From Heliomicrobium undosum (GTDB lineage: Bacteria; Bacillota; Desulfitobacteriia; Heliobacteriales; Heliobacteriaceae): DNA of 64,000 bases. The notes below the pieces were generated by a model that was not told the origin of the DNA, ran no database searches, and saw only the letters and a list, made by a program, of their open reading frames with translations. The DNA lies in contig NZ_WXEY01000009.1 of assembly GCF_009877425.1 (NCBI RefSeq), forward strand, positions 1 to 64,000. Reading direction: 5' to 3'. This document shows positions 1-9,055 of this stretch, one piece after another (the first letter of the stretch is position 1; each line of letters begins with the position of its first letter). Both the position numbers and the translations under genes were made by a program.

Positions 1-34
1 GAAGACAACCGCGATGACCTCGACGGTTGTCTTC
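1..34. terminator. Hairpin at the window edge
   Basis: Perfect 10-bp inverted repeat GAAGACAACC / GGTTGTCTTC with a 14-nt loop, followed by a T-rich stretch. It probably ends a gene lying to the left of the window. Positions 35-352 hold no gene that I can support: the open frames there have no ribosome binding site and no recognisable motif. Confidence 0.5.
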
Positions 35-352
35 CTTCGTTTTCCTCGTAGTATTTTACTCGCTACCCATGAACCAGTTCACGGTGACTAACGTTTTTTG
101 CTGTAATTCCGTCTACGTAATAGATGGAACGAAAGTCTGTGCTTTTTACATAAAGTGATAGCAGACGCCGCGTTCGCGACGTTCATCAAAGTGCCGCTGG
201 AACAAACGGTTACTACTTGATGATAAAAAATCAGCGGTCTTTTTGTAAGCTTCCGGTGTATCCGCTTTCTACACAGAAAGCCTGCCAACCAATGCATATG
301 GGGTCTTGACTTTGTGGGGCTCTGCCAATCAAGCGTGATTGAAAGGAAGCAG

Positions 353-1126
353 ATGATTTTGAAAGGAAAACAAACAAATGACGTTATTTTTCTCTTTTTG
401 TTGATCTGTATTTTCGGAATACTTGGTCAAGGATGGTGGCTTGGGAACGGTTTTCTTGAAAAGAACATGAATACGGATACATCCCGATTTGAAAAAACAA
501 ATGCTGACAAAGCTCCCTTTGTGATTGTAGCTATGGGGGATTCGCTGACAAAAGGAACGGGAGATTCTTCGGGCAAAGGATATGTCGGTTATCTGGTGGA
601 CCGCATACAAGAGAGCGCGAATCGAAGGGTCGCCCTCTCGAACATCGCGGTGAACGGAGAAAAGTCGGGCCAGTTGCTTGGAAAGCTAAAACACCCGTCA
701 GTGCGTAAACAGGTGGAGGCGGCCGATGTCATCGTCATGACGATCGGAGCCAATGACCTTTTAACCGGAGAAACCATAAAAAATATAAATTTTGCTCAAC
801 TCCAAAAGAATAAGGCCGAATACGTAAGAAACCTCAGGGCTATTCTTTCTCATATTCGTTCCCAAAATACAAAAGCGAACATTTTTTATCTAGGCTTGTA
901 CAATCCCTTCAGCAACGTAGAAAATGCGGCCTTAACCTCATCGGTGATACAAAACTGGAATGCAACCAGCGCCAGGGTCTGTGCAGGTTTCCCAAAAACC
1001 GCCTTTGTTCCCACCTTTGACTTGTTTTCAGCGATGGTTAAAAACTACCTGTCGAATGACATGTTTCATCCAAATGCCCGGGGATACCGATTGATGGCCG
1101 AACGGTTGGCGCAATACATTTTGTAG
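353..1126 (+). CDS. SGNH/GDSL-type hydrolase, membrane-anchored
   Basis: Predicted lipase/esterase-type SGNH hydrolase of 257 residues. A single hydrophobic segment near residues 10-27 suggests secretion or membrane anchoring. Block I is GDSLTKGTGD, with the nucleophile at about Ser64. Block III is TIGANDLL. Block V is DMFHPNARGY, giving the Asp236/His239 pair of the catalytic triad. The ATG at 353 is chosen because AAGGAAG lies just upstream; an in-frame start at 314 has no ribosome binding site. The true substrate (lipid, acyl-thioester or carbohydrate ester) cannot be told from the sequence. It stands alone, convergent with the next gene. Confidence 0.8.
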   Translation: MILKGKQTNDVIFLFLLICIFGILGQGWWLGNGFLEKNMNTDTSRFEKTNADKAPFVIVAMGDSLTKGTGDSSGKGYVGYLVDRIQESANRRVALSNIAVNGEKSGQLLGKLKHPSVRKQVEAADVIVMTIGANDLLTGETIKNINFAQLQKNKAEYVRNLRAILSHIRSQNTKANIFYLGLYNPFSNVENAALTSSVIQNWNATSARVCAGFPKTAFVPTFDLFSAMVKNYLSNDMFHPNARGYRLMAERLAQYIL

Positions 1127-1190
1127 ATAACGATTCCTAGAGAAATACATACGCTTTTAATCATATGGGTTAGTTATGGATGCAAGCCGC

Positions 1191-2390
1191 TCACTGGGGG
1201 CGTTGAAAATGAGATATGTTATGGTCACCAATACTCGATTGATTCTTTTTGTTATTGCCAGATCTCGAAGAGAATTCCATCGCCTGATGAGGACAGGATG
1301 CTATACAATCACCACAAGCGAAACAATCGGGTGATAATTTTTTGCCTTCTAGCATAGGACCTGCGTGACCTGACGGACAAACGTTTGTACAGACTTTGCA
1401 GTTCGTGCATTTTTCAGGGTTAGGATGTATACGCATCCAGGCAAAACGCTCGAATAACCATGCGAGCGTGCCAAATGGGCAAGCTAAGGTGCACCATGGA
1501 CGATAGATAAACAGCGATAGGAATAATACGATTAAGATAGAACCGAGAAGAATCGGTGTCCACTTGGCAGGAGCAAACACAGAAAAGGGATCAATGGAAC
1601 CTATTAAATTGGTTGCCCATCCCACAGCGGCCACCGCGCTAATCATGAATACAGCGAATCGTATACCAAGAGCAAGGTTAAAGGGAATCTTTATTCCGGC
1701 TCCTATTTTTTTACCGAATCCGATCTGTTGACGAAACCGAAACAAGGTCTCTTGCAGCCCGCCAAGTTGACAACCCCATCCGCAGATAAAACGGACAGCA
1801 ATGAGGCTTAAGATAAGGAATATAACGAATGCGATGAGCCGTGGAGGAAATATCGCCCCAGTCTGTCCGTACAAGACAAACGCGTCGTTGACCGTGCCCA
1901 TGGGGTTGGGGTCGCTGCCCAAAACAACACCAAAAATAAGAGCAGCGAGAATATTTGCAGAAATACGGATGAATCGCCACTTCGTTTTTAAACGAGTAGC
2001 ACGTTGCAACAGATAACCGGATCCAATTAAGGCGATCATCCAAAGGGCAAACTTTGTGGCGATTAGTTTCCAGTCTTTGCTTTTTTCAGTGGTGGTCAAC
2101 CCGATTTCTTTTTTAATGAGGTCAGTAGTCCTTTGAGGATCGAGACCCAGTTGAGCGAGAGTAGCGGCTTCGTCCACGGGCTCCTGAATTTGTAACACTT
2201 GAAATAGTTTTTCCCGATCCAGGTGACTTTGCTGCTCTAACTCAATAATTGTAGTTTGCTCAGTGACATGAATTTCAGGTACGCCCACCTCGGCCAACGC
2301 CGGTGAAGAGTTTAACATAAGATTCAGAAATAGAAAGACTACAGGGATTAGGCGTAGAATCCTCGTACGACGGTAAAGGAAAGATTGCAT
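1191..2390 (-). CDS. Membrane 4Fe-4S ferredoxin-type protein (NapH/NosR-like)
   Basis: A 399-residue polytopic membrane iron-sulfur protein, probably an electron-transfer component between quinols and a redox partner. The N-terminus is a signal-like segment (about residues 7-34 ending in SSPALA). A soluble region follows, then about five membrane helices carrying the CGWGCQLG and CTLACPFG motifs of the Fer4_5 family. Two classical 4Fe-4S motifs lie at the C-terminus (CTNCKVCTNVCP and CFACGDCIASCP). Start ATG 2390 follows GGAGGGAG; an upstream in-frame start at 2495 would only prepend an unlikely leader. No partner reductase is adjacent, so its acceptor is unknown. Confidence 0.8.
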   Translation of the reverse strand: MQSFLYRRTRILRLIPVVFLFLNLMLNSSPALAEVGVPEIHVTEQTTIIELEQQSHLDREKLFQVLQIQEPVDEAATLAQLGLDPQRTTDLIKKEIGLTTTEKSKDWKLIATKFALWMIALIGSGYLLQRATRLKTKWRFIRISANILAALIFGVVLGSDPNPMGTVNDAFVLYGQTGAIFPPRLIAFVIFLILSLIAVRFICGWGCQLGGLQETLFRFRQQIGFGKKIGAGIKIPFNLALGIRFAVFMISAVAAVGWATNLIGSIDPFSVFAPAKWTPILLGSILIVLFLSLFIYRPWCTLACPFGTLAWLFERFAWMRIHPNPEKCTNCKVCTNVCPSGHAGPMLEGKKLSPDCFACGDCIASCPHQAMEFSSRSGNNKKNQSSIGDHNISHFQRPQ

Positions 2391-2452
2391 GCTGGCTCCC
2401 TCCGTTTCCTTTGCATCATACGTTAAGAATACAATAGCTATGTCACATCTTC

Positions 2453-2470
2453 TTGTCACTATTGTTACAA
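2453..2470 (-). promoter_or_regulatory. FNR/CRP-family-like palindrome upstream of the 4Fe-4S gene
   Basis: TTGTCAC-TATT-GTTACAA is a 7-4-7 inverted repeat with one mismatch. It lies about 63 bp upstream of the 4Fe-4S protein start. The core (GTnAC, 4-bp spacer, GTnAC) has the geometry of CRP/FNR-family operators, for example HcpR-type sites in clostridia. The assignment to a particular regulator is inference. Confidence 0.4.
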
Positions 2471-2552
2471 TTTGGTCACAAATGAACAGATTCAAGATGA
2501 GCCCAACCTAGCCGCCATGATTGCATCATGATTCAGATGATATATTTCCTCG

Positions 2553-3268
2553 TCAAGTCCATTCTGCATGAATGTTTTCGATGTTTTTGCTGTAACGCGA
2601 AGAATCAATCGGCCGATTCGTTTCATCGAAGTATTTCCCGGTCACTGACGCTGCTTCCGGGGAAGTCGCTAAGTAGGTGTACGTCCTGGCCATCTCTTCC
2701 GGGGAGATGGAAAACCTGCTTTTGATCGAATACATGAATTTCATCGTCTTTGACAAGTTGGGATACCTTCGGATGTCGATTTTCACGTTGGTGACCCGGA
2801 CGCAGTTCACGGTGATGGGCGTATCTTTCAATTGATCGGCGAGCCAATAGGTCCTGGGCCAGCTTCGACTGATAATAGGCCTTTTCGACACTGAAATTTC
2901 CTTTTTTGAATTCAGGGTCATCGAAGTGAATTCAGGTCTGTCAGCAGAACCGGACCGATGTGGTTTGTGGCCCATACGGTTTCGATGTTCTCTTCCGAAA
3001 ACACCGGTCTTTTCCTGCTGATATCAAAGTCAGCGGCGTTATGAATGAGCACATCCAGCCGATCGTATGTCGATTTGAATGTTGCGACGGCCGCCTTGAT
3101 CGAGCGTTGAGAGCTCATGTCGACAACCAACAGGTCAACGTCGTGGCTATTGCTTCCCTCGCGGATCTCACGTAATGCCGCCAAGCCTCGTTCTTCGTGT
3201 CGGCAACCGATCAAAACGTGCATCCCGATTTTGGCCAGTTGAATGGCTGCTGCTTGATTAAGCGGCAT
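2553..3268 (-). pseudogene. Decayed short-chain dehydrogenase/reductase
   Basis: Remnant of a retinol-dehydrogenase-like SDR. Reading leftward, one frame carries AAAIQLAKIGMHVLIGCR, LLVVDMSSQRS, DRLDVLIHNAA and TNHIGPVLLTDL, then stops near 2918. A second frame continues with FDDPEFKKGNFSVEKAYYQ, which includes the YxxxK region. A third frame carries WLADQLKDTPITVNCVRV to the C-terminus. The TGxxxGIG cofactor motif at the N-terminus is missing, about 30 residues (the NVSS region) are deleted, and at least one further frameshift is present. With several independent lesions this is not a functional gene. Confidence 0.8.
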
Positions 3269-3372
3269 GACCATTAATTGATTAGTTAAATTATTTATGT
3301 TCCATTGTGATCGTTCGTCAAAAGTTATACAATGATGGTAAGGTAGTTTTTGGCGGGAGTAGGGGAGATGTT

Positions 3373-3658
3373 TTGAACGAAAATTACAGAAGTAAGATTC
3401 AATCAGGTTAACCTCCATGGCGCCGTGAAAGCATTGGTCTCTGTAACGATTGACGATTCCTTTGCGGTTCACGAGATTAAAGTGATCGAAGGAAAAAATG
3501 GATTGTTTATCGCGATGCCGAGTCAGGTCTTGCCCGATGGAACGTATCAGGACATCGTCCACCCGCTTACCCAGGAAACTCGTGATTATATTTCAAACAT
3601 TCTGCTCGAAGCGTTCAATTCGATGGTAGAAGAAATGAATACGATGAAACGAACGTAG
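3373..3658 (+). CDS. spoVG: SpoVG-family protein with a disrupted start
   Basis: SpoVG-like RNA/DNA-binding regulator. Family signatures include VRFNQVNLHG, VHEIKVIEGKNGLFIAMPS and DIVHPLTQETR. From residue three onward the frame is intact to the stop at 3656-3658. The best ribosome binding site (AGGGGAG at 3361-3367) is correctly spaced from TTG 3373, but that codon is one base out of phase with the gene. Removing one base near 3379 would give a normal N-terminus reading M-N-K-I-T-E-V. The other candidate, ATG 3368, meets TGA after two codons. Either this is a pseudogene, or translation starts at a rare ATT 3383 or at GTG 3425 with a shortened product. Confidence 0.7.
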
Positions 3659-3660
3659 TT

Positions 3661-3692
3661 GACCCCGGCTCGTAAGGCTGGGGTTTTTTTAT
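3661..3692 (+). terminator. Terminator after the spoVG-like gene
   Basis: GC-rich stem CCCCGGCT / AGGCTGGGG (with wobble pairs) followed directly by seven Ts. Confidence 0.8.
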
Positions 3693-3992
3693 TACAGCTT
3701 TCAACCTTATACATGTTTAAGGTTTTTGTTGTGCTAGTTCCAAACATGTGATAAGCTGTGAATGACATAATCCTAAGCTGCTTTGCCGCAAAGGTTAAGC
3801 ACCCCTGCCCTTTAGAACTTGTTTCTAGGGGCATTTCTTTTTTTGGAACAGCTCCAGACATCAAAAAGCCTCGGGGTTTGATGATGCTTTTGAACATACA
3901 TGGAAAATTGATTCGAATACCAGGTATATCGATAACCAATGGTTTTTCGATCTGAGTATCACAAGTATCGGAGATTGCCTATTTCATTATTT
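3693..3992. other. Intergenic stretch without a supported gene
   Basis: No recognisable coding sequence. A hairpin CATCAAA / TTTGATG (3859-3883), with a T-rich tract on its leftward reading, could terminate the small membrane protein gene to the right. Short open frames here have no ribosome binding site and no family resemblance. Confidence 0.3.
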
Positions 3993-4286
3993 CTAACTCC
4001 TACGAGTAGATAGCCCTATGAAAAAACCCAGTCCAAGCCCCACAAAGATCGGCCTAATTTCAGGAGTTGCATGGAAGAACAAGTTCAGAATCAAATAAAC
4101 CGTATTAATGCCTACCATCGCGAAAAAGCCTACCGCAAATCTTTTTCTTTCTTGCACATATGGATGGGCCTTGCGACTTAACCAGAATGCAAGGGCAGAC
4201 GAAAAAATCGATAAAGCAAATTGGACGGGTAGGGACACAGCAATCACCTCATTGAAATGTTCTTCATCGTCCCATTCATTCGTCAC
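3993..4286 (-). CDS. Small membrane protein, unknown function
   Basis: A 97-residue protein with an acidic N-terminus (DDEEH) and three hydrophobic segments at about residues 13-36, 48-69 and 74-92, separated by short basic loops, so probably a three-helix membrane protein. It starts at GTG 4286 with only a weak AGGG upstream; ATG at 4274 or later is less likely. I recognise no family. It is divergent from the cupin gene. Confidence 0.5.
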   Translation of the reverse strand: MTNEWDDEEHFNEVIAVSLPVQFALSIFSSALAFWLSRKAHPYVQERKRFAVGFFAMVGINTVYLILNLFFHATPEIRPIFVGLGLGFFIGLSTRRS

Positions 4287-4394
4287 AACTGTCTTGCAAA
4301 CCCTGCATCAATAAAAAAATAAGAATTAACGCTTTAGGAGGTTATTGAATATTTACATCGAATGATCGTTCTATAAAAAAGCAGGAGGGTGCTT

Positions 4395-4739
4395 ATGTCG
4401 AATCATACGATCAGCCCTAGCGTCTACCAGCAAACCGAAGAAGGATACATCACAGCAGTGGACGGCATTTCTCGAAAGACGCTCGTTTACGGCGAAAAAA
4501 CGCTGCTGGCGGAATTCCGCCTACAAAAAGGCAACCCCCTCCCTCGACACAAGCACCCCCATGAACAGACTGGCTATCTGGTATCGGGAAAGCTCATTCT
4601 CATCATCGATCAGGAGGAGTTCCCGCTATCTCCCGGAGACAGTTGGTGTATCCCCGGGAATGTGGAGCATGCGGCCATTGTTCTCGAAGATTCCGTCGCC
4701 ATTGAGGTGTTTTCCCCGGTAAGGGAAGACTACAAGTAA
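4395..4739 (+). CDS. Cupin-domain protein
   Basis: A 114-residue single-domain cupin. Motif 1 is visible as HKHPHEQTGYLVSGKL, with two His and one Glu as metal ligands. Motif 2 is GDSWCIPGNVEHAA, with the final His ligand. Such small cupins bind a metal and act as isomerases, dioxygenases or sensors; the substrate cannot be told. AGGAGGG (4383-4389) places the start at ATG 4395; GTG 4389 overlaps the ribosome binding site. It lies directly upstream of the marR promoter but shares no operon with it. Confidence 0.8.
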   Translation: MSNHTISPSVYQQTEEGYITAVDGISRKTLVYGEKTLLAEFRLQKGNPLPRHKHPHEQTGYLVSGKLILIIDQEEFPLSPGDSWCIPGNVEHAAIVLEDSVAIEVFSPVREDYK

Positions 4740-4841
4740 ATACCGCTGTTCTTGTAAGACCTCCCAACAGGTGAATTCTTGCTGAACTCGTAAGGTTTTG
4801 ACGACAAGTCCATGGTGTTTCAAGAGCTCGCCCTTTGGCAA
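4735..4841 (-). other. Short fragment similar to 12100-12210
   Basis: ATGGTGTTTCAAGAGCTCGC (4813-4832) differs by two bases from ATGGTATTTCAAGAACTCGC at 12187. Read leftward, the two loci encode similar peptides (GELLKHHG here, GEFLKYHR there; then LR and FTCWE against FTSYLE). This looks like the 3' end of a decayed gene shared by both loci. No complete gene is present here. Confidence 0.3.
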
Positions 4842-4881
4842 TTGACAAGGGGCAATGAACGAAATATCATTGTCTTGACAA
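4842..4881 (+). promoter_or_regulatory. marR promoter and operator
   Basis: Promoter TTGACA (4842-4847), 17-bp spacer, TATCAT (4865-4870). The palindrome TTGTC-TT-GACAA (4870-4881) abuts the -10 box. The same core with the same 2-bp spacing recurs upstream of the next gene, so this is most likely the autorepression site of the MarR protein encoded just downstream. Confidence 0.75.
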
Positions 4882-4906
4882 CTAAAGTCTGTGAGGGGGT
4901 ACTGGC

Positions 4907-5335
4907 TTGGATTTTAGGCTGGACGAGTCGATCGGCTATTTATTGAATAGGACGAGCATAAGACTGAAAAATAAACTGCTCCGAAGTTTTAAGCCCTATA
5001 ATATGACCCCTGAGCAATGGGCCGTTTTGAAGGGATTGAGTGAAAAAGAAGGAATTTCGCCGAAGGAAATCGCGGAACTCACTTCTAAGGATCAACCCAG
5101 CACAGTTCGAATCCTGGAAAAGTTAGAGAAAAAAGGCTTTATTACTCGCCGGGTCAATCGGGAGGATACCAGGAGTTATCTATTGTTCATTACCGCCGCA
5201 GGTCGAGAGCTAGTGGAAGAGTTGATTCCCCTGGCTAAAGAAGTGCTTGATACGGCGCTGCAGGGGATTGAGAAAGAGAAAATCGACGAATTCAAGAAGA
5301 TGCTAAACGTCATATATCGTAACGTAGACGGATAG
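4907..5335 (+). CDS. MarR-family transcriptional regulator
   Basis: A 142-residue winged-helix regulator. It has an N-terminal dimerisation helix, a recognition region ELTSKDQPSTVRILEKLEKKG, and a wing with FITRRVNREDTRSYLLFITAAG, all typical of MarR. It starts at TTG 4907 after GAGGGGG. Its ligand is unknown, but many family members answer to phenolic compounds or redox stress. Matching palindromes before this gene and before the following membrane-protein gene imply that it represses both. Confidence 0.9.
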   Translation: MDFRLDESIGYLLNRTSIRLKNKLLRSFKPYNMTPEQWAVLKGLSEKEGISPKEIAELTSKDQPSTVRILEKLEKKGFITRRVNREDTRSYLLFITAAGRELVEELIPLAKEVLDTALQGIEKEKIDEFKKMLNVIYRNVDG

Positions 5336-5341
5336 TTTTTT

Positions 5342-5371
5342 TTGACCAATTAATTGTCGTGACAATTAATT
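5342..5371 (+). promoter_or_regulatory. MarR operator over the promoter of the membrane-protein gene
   Basis: An 11-bp perfect inverted repeat (AATTAATTGTC, 2-bp spacer, GACAATTAATT; 5348-5371) overlaps a probable promoter, TTGACC at 5342 with ATTAAT 17 bp downstream. Its inner part TTGTC-NN-GACAA is the same as the site at 4870-4881. Confidence 0.8.
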
Positions 5372-5417
5372 ATGGACTGGAGTCGCATGAAGAAGAATGG
5401 GAAAGGAGCGGATCTTT

Positions 5418-5915
5418 GTGACCCTCGGGAGTAAAGGCAAAGGCTGGCTAAAGATTTTTCACATCCTTTTCAGTTGCGGTTGGCTGGGAGGCGCAGTGGC
5501 GATGGCGATGCTGGACTTTATTCGCGGTGACATCGTTGTCAGCGGCGATGCCCTCTATGCCGTGAATGCCAGCATGAAAATCATCGACGATTATATTGTG
5601 ATTCCATCTGCCATTGGGTGCTTGGTTACCGGGTTGTTTTTCTCATGGCTAACCAATTGGGGGTTCACCAAGTTCTACTGGGTGATTGTAAAATGGGTGC
5701 TCACCGTTGTTGCCATTCTCTTCGGAACCTTTTTTATCGGTCCCTGGCTAAACGAACTGGTAGAAATTTCACGAATTGAACGTATTTTGGCGCTTCAAAA
5801 CGCTGTTTATCTATCCCATTTCCAGTCCCATGCGCTTTCCAGCCTGGTCCAAATCGCTTCTATGATCTTTATGATCGTTATCTCTGTGTTGAAGCCTTGG
5901 GGCAAGCGAGGCTAA
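5418..5915 (+). CDS. DUF2269-like integral membrane protein
   Basis: A 165-residue protein with four predicted membrane helices (about residues 10-30, 55-75, 85-107 and 138-158) and few charged residues. It resembles predicted membrane proteins of the DUF2269 type. GTG 5418 follows AAAGGAG with 9-nt spacing; an in-frame ATG at 5397 would add seven residues. Downstream is a strong terminator. The operator before it indicates control by the adjacent MarR protein, so it may deal with the compound that MarR senses. No biochemical role is known to me. Confidence 0.65.
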   Translation: MTLGSKGKGWLKIFHILFSCGWLGGAVAMAMLDFIRGDIVVSGDALYAVNASMKIIDDYIVIPSAIGCLVTGLFFSWLTNWGFTKFYWVIVKWVLTVVAILFGTFFIGPWLNELVEISRIERILALQNAVYLSHFQSHALSSLVQIASMIFMIVISVLKPWGKRG

Positions 5916-5944
5916 AGAAAAAAGTTGGCCAATTTGCATCAGAC

Positions 5945-5981
5945 AAAAGCGACCTCTCCGCAGCAGGAGAGGTCGCTTTTA
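5945..5981 (+). terminator. Strong hairpin terminator
   Basis: Perfect 15-bp stem (AAAAGCGACCTCTCC and its complement) with a 6-nt loop, ending in TTTT. It closes the marR / membrane-protein unit. Confidence 0.9.
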
Positions 5982-6001
5982 TACTTTAGGCAGGTTATGG
6001 A

Positions 6002-6030
6002 TTCGAGATTTTTCATACTTATGTTACAAT
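6002..6030 (+). promoter_or_regulatory. Probable promoter of the hybrid kinase gene
   Basis: TTCGAG, 17-bp spacer, TACAAT. The -10 box is good and the -35 box weak. It lies 32 bp before the start codon. Confidence 0.45.
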
Positions 6031-6061
6031 TATTGCATAGACGAATGAAAGAAGGGTCCCT

Positions 6062-8725
6062 ATGGACAAGCGCCGCATGAATAGTACGCAATCCATCGCC
6101 ATGTTTTTTATTGCTGTGATTTTTGGCGCCCTTTATTTATTATCTGTCTACGAACAAAATCAACGAAACCAGCAGGTTTTCCTGGATGTCCGCTTAGAGA
6201 ATTTTCGACATGAGGTGGAAGCGTCATTAAATGGTTACAGGGTAGCCACCAAAATCTTAGAACAAGAGGTTTTGGATAAAGAAGAAATCACCCGGTTGCT
6301 TGCTCAGGCGAATCAGAGCGCCCCTGAAGAACGTGCGGTGTATCGAAACCTGTTATTGAACAGAATGACGGGTCTATATGCGGAGTTGGAAAGGTTCCGC
6401 TTTCGGCAGCTTCATTTTCACTTGAAGGATGGCGCCAGTTTTCTTCGCATGCACAGGCCGGAACAATTTGGCGACAACCTCTTTGCGGTGCGGGATACCG
6501 TGCGCATGGCCAATACGGAGTTGCGTGAAAGCATCGGATTCGAGGAAGGAAAGATATTTAACGGCTATCGTTTTGTCTATCCGCTGTTTTATCAAGGAGA
6601 GCATGTAGGCTCTGTCGAGGTTAGCATCTCTTTTGGTTCCATTAGCGAAGTGTTAAATCAATTGTTTGGCAGCTACAGCACCTTTATCATCAAGGAGAAT
6701 ACCGTTAGGGAAACAGTTTTTGCCAATGAACAAGATAATTACATCGATTCAGATATCCACAAAGACTATGTCTATGACAAACAAATCCAAGAGATGCGCC
6801 TTTATAACAAGAGCAATATGTCAGTACAAGAAATTCAAGCGATCAACCATGCTATCAGCAAGGATGTCAGCGTTAAGATTGACAGCGGTGAAAGCTTTGC
6901 TCTTAAAGCGAAGGTCAATGGTCAGTTTTATGTGATTTTGTTTTTACAGATCAAAAATATAAAAGGCGATCCTATCGCGTATCTGACGAGTTATGAGAAA
7001 AACACAACCCTTAGCGCCTTGCAAGGCAATTTTGAACGAAGCGTATTGTTTACGATCATCTTATTGTTTGCCCTGGCCCTGTTTTTAAAGGCCCGATTCG
7101 ATGCAGAAAAATCGAACCAAGCAAAAAGTGATTTTTTGGCGACCATGAGTCATGAGATTCGAACCCCGATGAATGCGGTGATCGCCATGAATGAATTGCT
7201 TTTTGATACCCCTTTAAATAGAGAGCAGCGGAAATATGCCAGCACTATTCGTAATTCTGCTCGTTTATTGCTCGCCATCATCGATGATATTTTGGATTTT
7301 TCCAAGTTAGAATCGGGTCGTTATGAACTGGAACAAATTCCCATCGACTTGCATGAGATGATTGGAAGTACTATAGAAATGATGGAGGTTCAAGCAGCGC
7401 AAAAAGGCTTAACGCTGAAATGTCAGATTGATCCGGCTCTGCCGGATCAGATCCTGGGTGATCCATCACGATTGCGTCAAATCATGATAAACTTGCTCTC
7501 CAACGCCGTCAAGTTTACCAACCAGGGAAGCGTGACCGTGCAAGTCAACAAAAAAGCAGCGCCTGACGGTCATGAGGTAATTCTTTTTGCTGTCACAGAC
7601 ACGGGCATTGGCATGTCTTCTGAGGTTCAGGAAAAGCTCTTTTCACCCTTTACCCAAGCCGACGCCACCATCACGCGCCGGTACGGAGGAACCGGATTGG
7701 GCTTGGCTATCAGTCAAAGGCTTGTGCAATTGATGGGCGGAACCATCGGGGTAGAGAGTAAAGTCGGAGAAGGCTCTACTTTTTGGGTGGAATTGCCCTT
7801 GCAGCAGATGAATGCGGGACATGAGAGTGAAGTTACAGGCACAGGAAATGCTGAAAAGGCGCTCACGCGAAGAAACATGGGAACGGCAGATGCGCCAGGA
7901 GAAGAGATTGATCCCGAAAAGTTACATATTTTATTGGTCGAAGATAATCCTGTGAATTATGAAGTGGCTCGTTTGCATTTAGAAAAGCTGGGGCTGACAT
8001 CAGTGCAGTGGGCGCAAAATGGCCTGGAAGCGATAGAGATGAAGGCGCAGCAAGATTTTGCTTTGATCCTGATGGATTGTCAGATGCCCGAACTGGATGG
8101 CTATGAAGCAACCCGGCGAATTCGTTTGGAGGAAAAACATACCCATTCGACGCCGATTATCGCGATGACGGCCAATGCATTATGGGAAGACCGGCAGCGT
8201 TGTCTCCGTGCCGGCATGAATGACTATATTGCAAAACCCATTGATCGCAAGACGTTGAGAGAAGTCCTCGGTCGTTATCTTGCCTTGCCTGGCAAAGAAA
8301 CGACAAAAAGGACGATAGAAGAAAGAGGCCTTCTGCCGGGGAATGGAGAGGAACAGCCGGTTGACTTTACGATTCTGGAAAGTTTCGGCTCTCCTGCAGA
8401 ACGACGGGAAATTTATCAGGTCTTTCTTCATGAGACCAAAGAAGCGATCGGTAATCTGAAACAGTATTTGAAACAGGGTAATTTGAATGAGGTCTTTAAA
8501 ATTGCGCATAGCATAAAGTCAGCCAGCGCCGGTGTCGGCGCAGTACGGTTAGCGCGATTGCTCAACAGTCTTGAAATGATGGGCCGTAATCCCTCCGAGG
8601 AAGATCGCTTTCCCCATTACCAAGAGTTCATTGAAGATATTCAACGTGAATTTGACCGTGTTTCAAGAGCAATCCAACAAGAAGCCCGAATGGCGACTGT
8701 GCAAAGAGGAACAACCCTGTCATAA
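6062..8725 (+). CDS. Hybrid sensor histidine kinase with receiver and HPt domains
   Basis: An 887-residue membrane sensor of the BarA/ArcB layout. Helix 1 spans residues 12-28, and a long extracytoplasmic sensing domain reaches about residue 325. Helix 2 is at 327-345. The HisKA domain carries SHEIRTP with phospho-acceptor His364. The HATPase domain has DTGIGM and GGTGLGLAI. The receiver domain has LLVEDNPVN and phospho-acceptor Asp672 in [14 protein letters not shown]. The C-terminal HPt domain has AHSIKSAS with His816. Phosphate would pass His364 to Asp672 to His816 and on to an external regulator that is not encoded nearby. The sensing domain gives no clear ligand. AAGAAGG precedes ATG 6062. 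Confidence 0.92.
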   Translation: MDKRRMNSTQSIAMFFIAVIFGALYLLSVYEQNQRNQQVFLDVRLENFRHEVEASLNGYRVATKILEQEVLDKEEITRLLAQANQSAPEERAVYRNLLLNRMTGLYAELERFRFRQLHFHLKDGASFLRMHRPEQFGDNLFAVRDTVRMANTELRESIGFEEGKIFNGYRFVYPLFYQGEHVGSVEVSISFGSISEVLNQLFGSYSTFIIKENTVRETVFANEQDNYIDSDIHKDYVYDKQIQEMRLYNKSNMSVQEIQAINHAISKDVSVKIDSGESFALKAKVNGQFYVILFLQIKNIKGDPIAYLTSYEKNTTLSALQGNFERSVLFTIILLFALALFLKARFDAEKSNQAKSDFLATMSHEIRTPMNAVIAMNELLFDTPLNREQRKYASTIRNSARLLLAIIDDILDFSKLESGRYELEQIPIDLHEMIGSTIEMMEVQAAQKGLTLKCQIDPALPDQILGDPSRLRQIMINLLSNAVKFTNQGSVTVQVNKKAAPDGHEVILFAVTDTGIGMSSEVQEKLFSPFTQADATITRRYGGTGLGLAISQRLVQLMGGTIGVESKVGEGSTFWVELPLQQMNAGHESEVTGTGNAEKALTRRNMGTADAPGEEIDPEKLHILLVEDNPVNYEVARLHLEKLGLTSVQWAQNGLEAIEMKAQQDFALILMDCQMPELDGYEATRRIRLEEKHTHSTPIIAMTANALWEDRQRCLRAGMNDYIAKPIDRKTLREVLGRYLALPGKETTKRTIEERGLLPGNGEEQPVDFTILESFGSPAERREIYQVFLHETKEAIGNLKQYLKQGNLNEVFKIAHSIKSASAGVGAVRLARLLNSLEMMGRNPSEEDRFPHYQEFIEDIQREFDRVSRAIQQEARMATVQRGTTLS

Positions 8726-8777
8726 GGCTCACATCCAGTGAGACCAAGGCCACATTGAGGGAGTAATACAAGCAGAC

Positions 8778-8810
8778 AGCGACACCCTAACGTTGGGGAG
8801 GTCGCTTTTC
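8778..8810 (+). terminator. Terminator after the hybrid kinase
   Basis: AGCGAC / GTCGCT stem extended by CCC / GGG pairs, followed by TTTTCC. The rest of 8726-9055 holds only the palindrome noted at 8898 and the leader of the chemoreceptor gene. Confidence 0.65.
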
Positions 8811-8897
8811 CTATTTCGGCCTCAGCCCCCAAGTGTGGACAAGTTGCTTTTCCTAAATGGACTTTTCTGAAAAAATTATTTATTGAACCGTAACGGT

Positions 8898-8913
8898 GTG
8901 TAATGTTTTACAC
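8898..8913. promoter_or_regulatory. Palindrome GTGTAA-TGTT-TTACAC
   Basis: A perfect 6-4-6 inverted repeat about 145 bp upstream of the chemoreceptor gene, in an AT-rich leader. It has operator geometry, but no second copy was seen, so the regulator is unknown. Confidence 0.3.
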
Positions 8914-9055
8914 TCAGCGGGATACAAATTAATATTTATACAATGGTAATATTTTCATGCAGAAGGAGAAAGCAAATCAACATCGAAAATATTATAAATT
9001 GATGTTTTATTTAAAGAAACAAGCCAATTTTTGACATTCATGAGGAGGCATCATT

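Noticed and set aside
88-297. Leftward open frame of 69 codons at the left edge
   Set aside because: No ribosome binding site, no family resemblance, composition like non-coding DNA.
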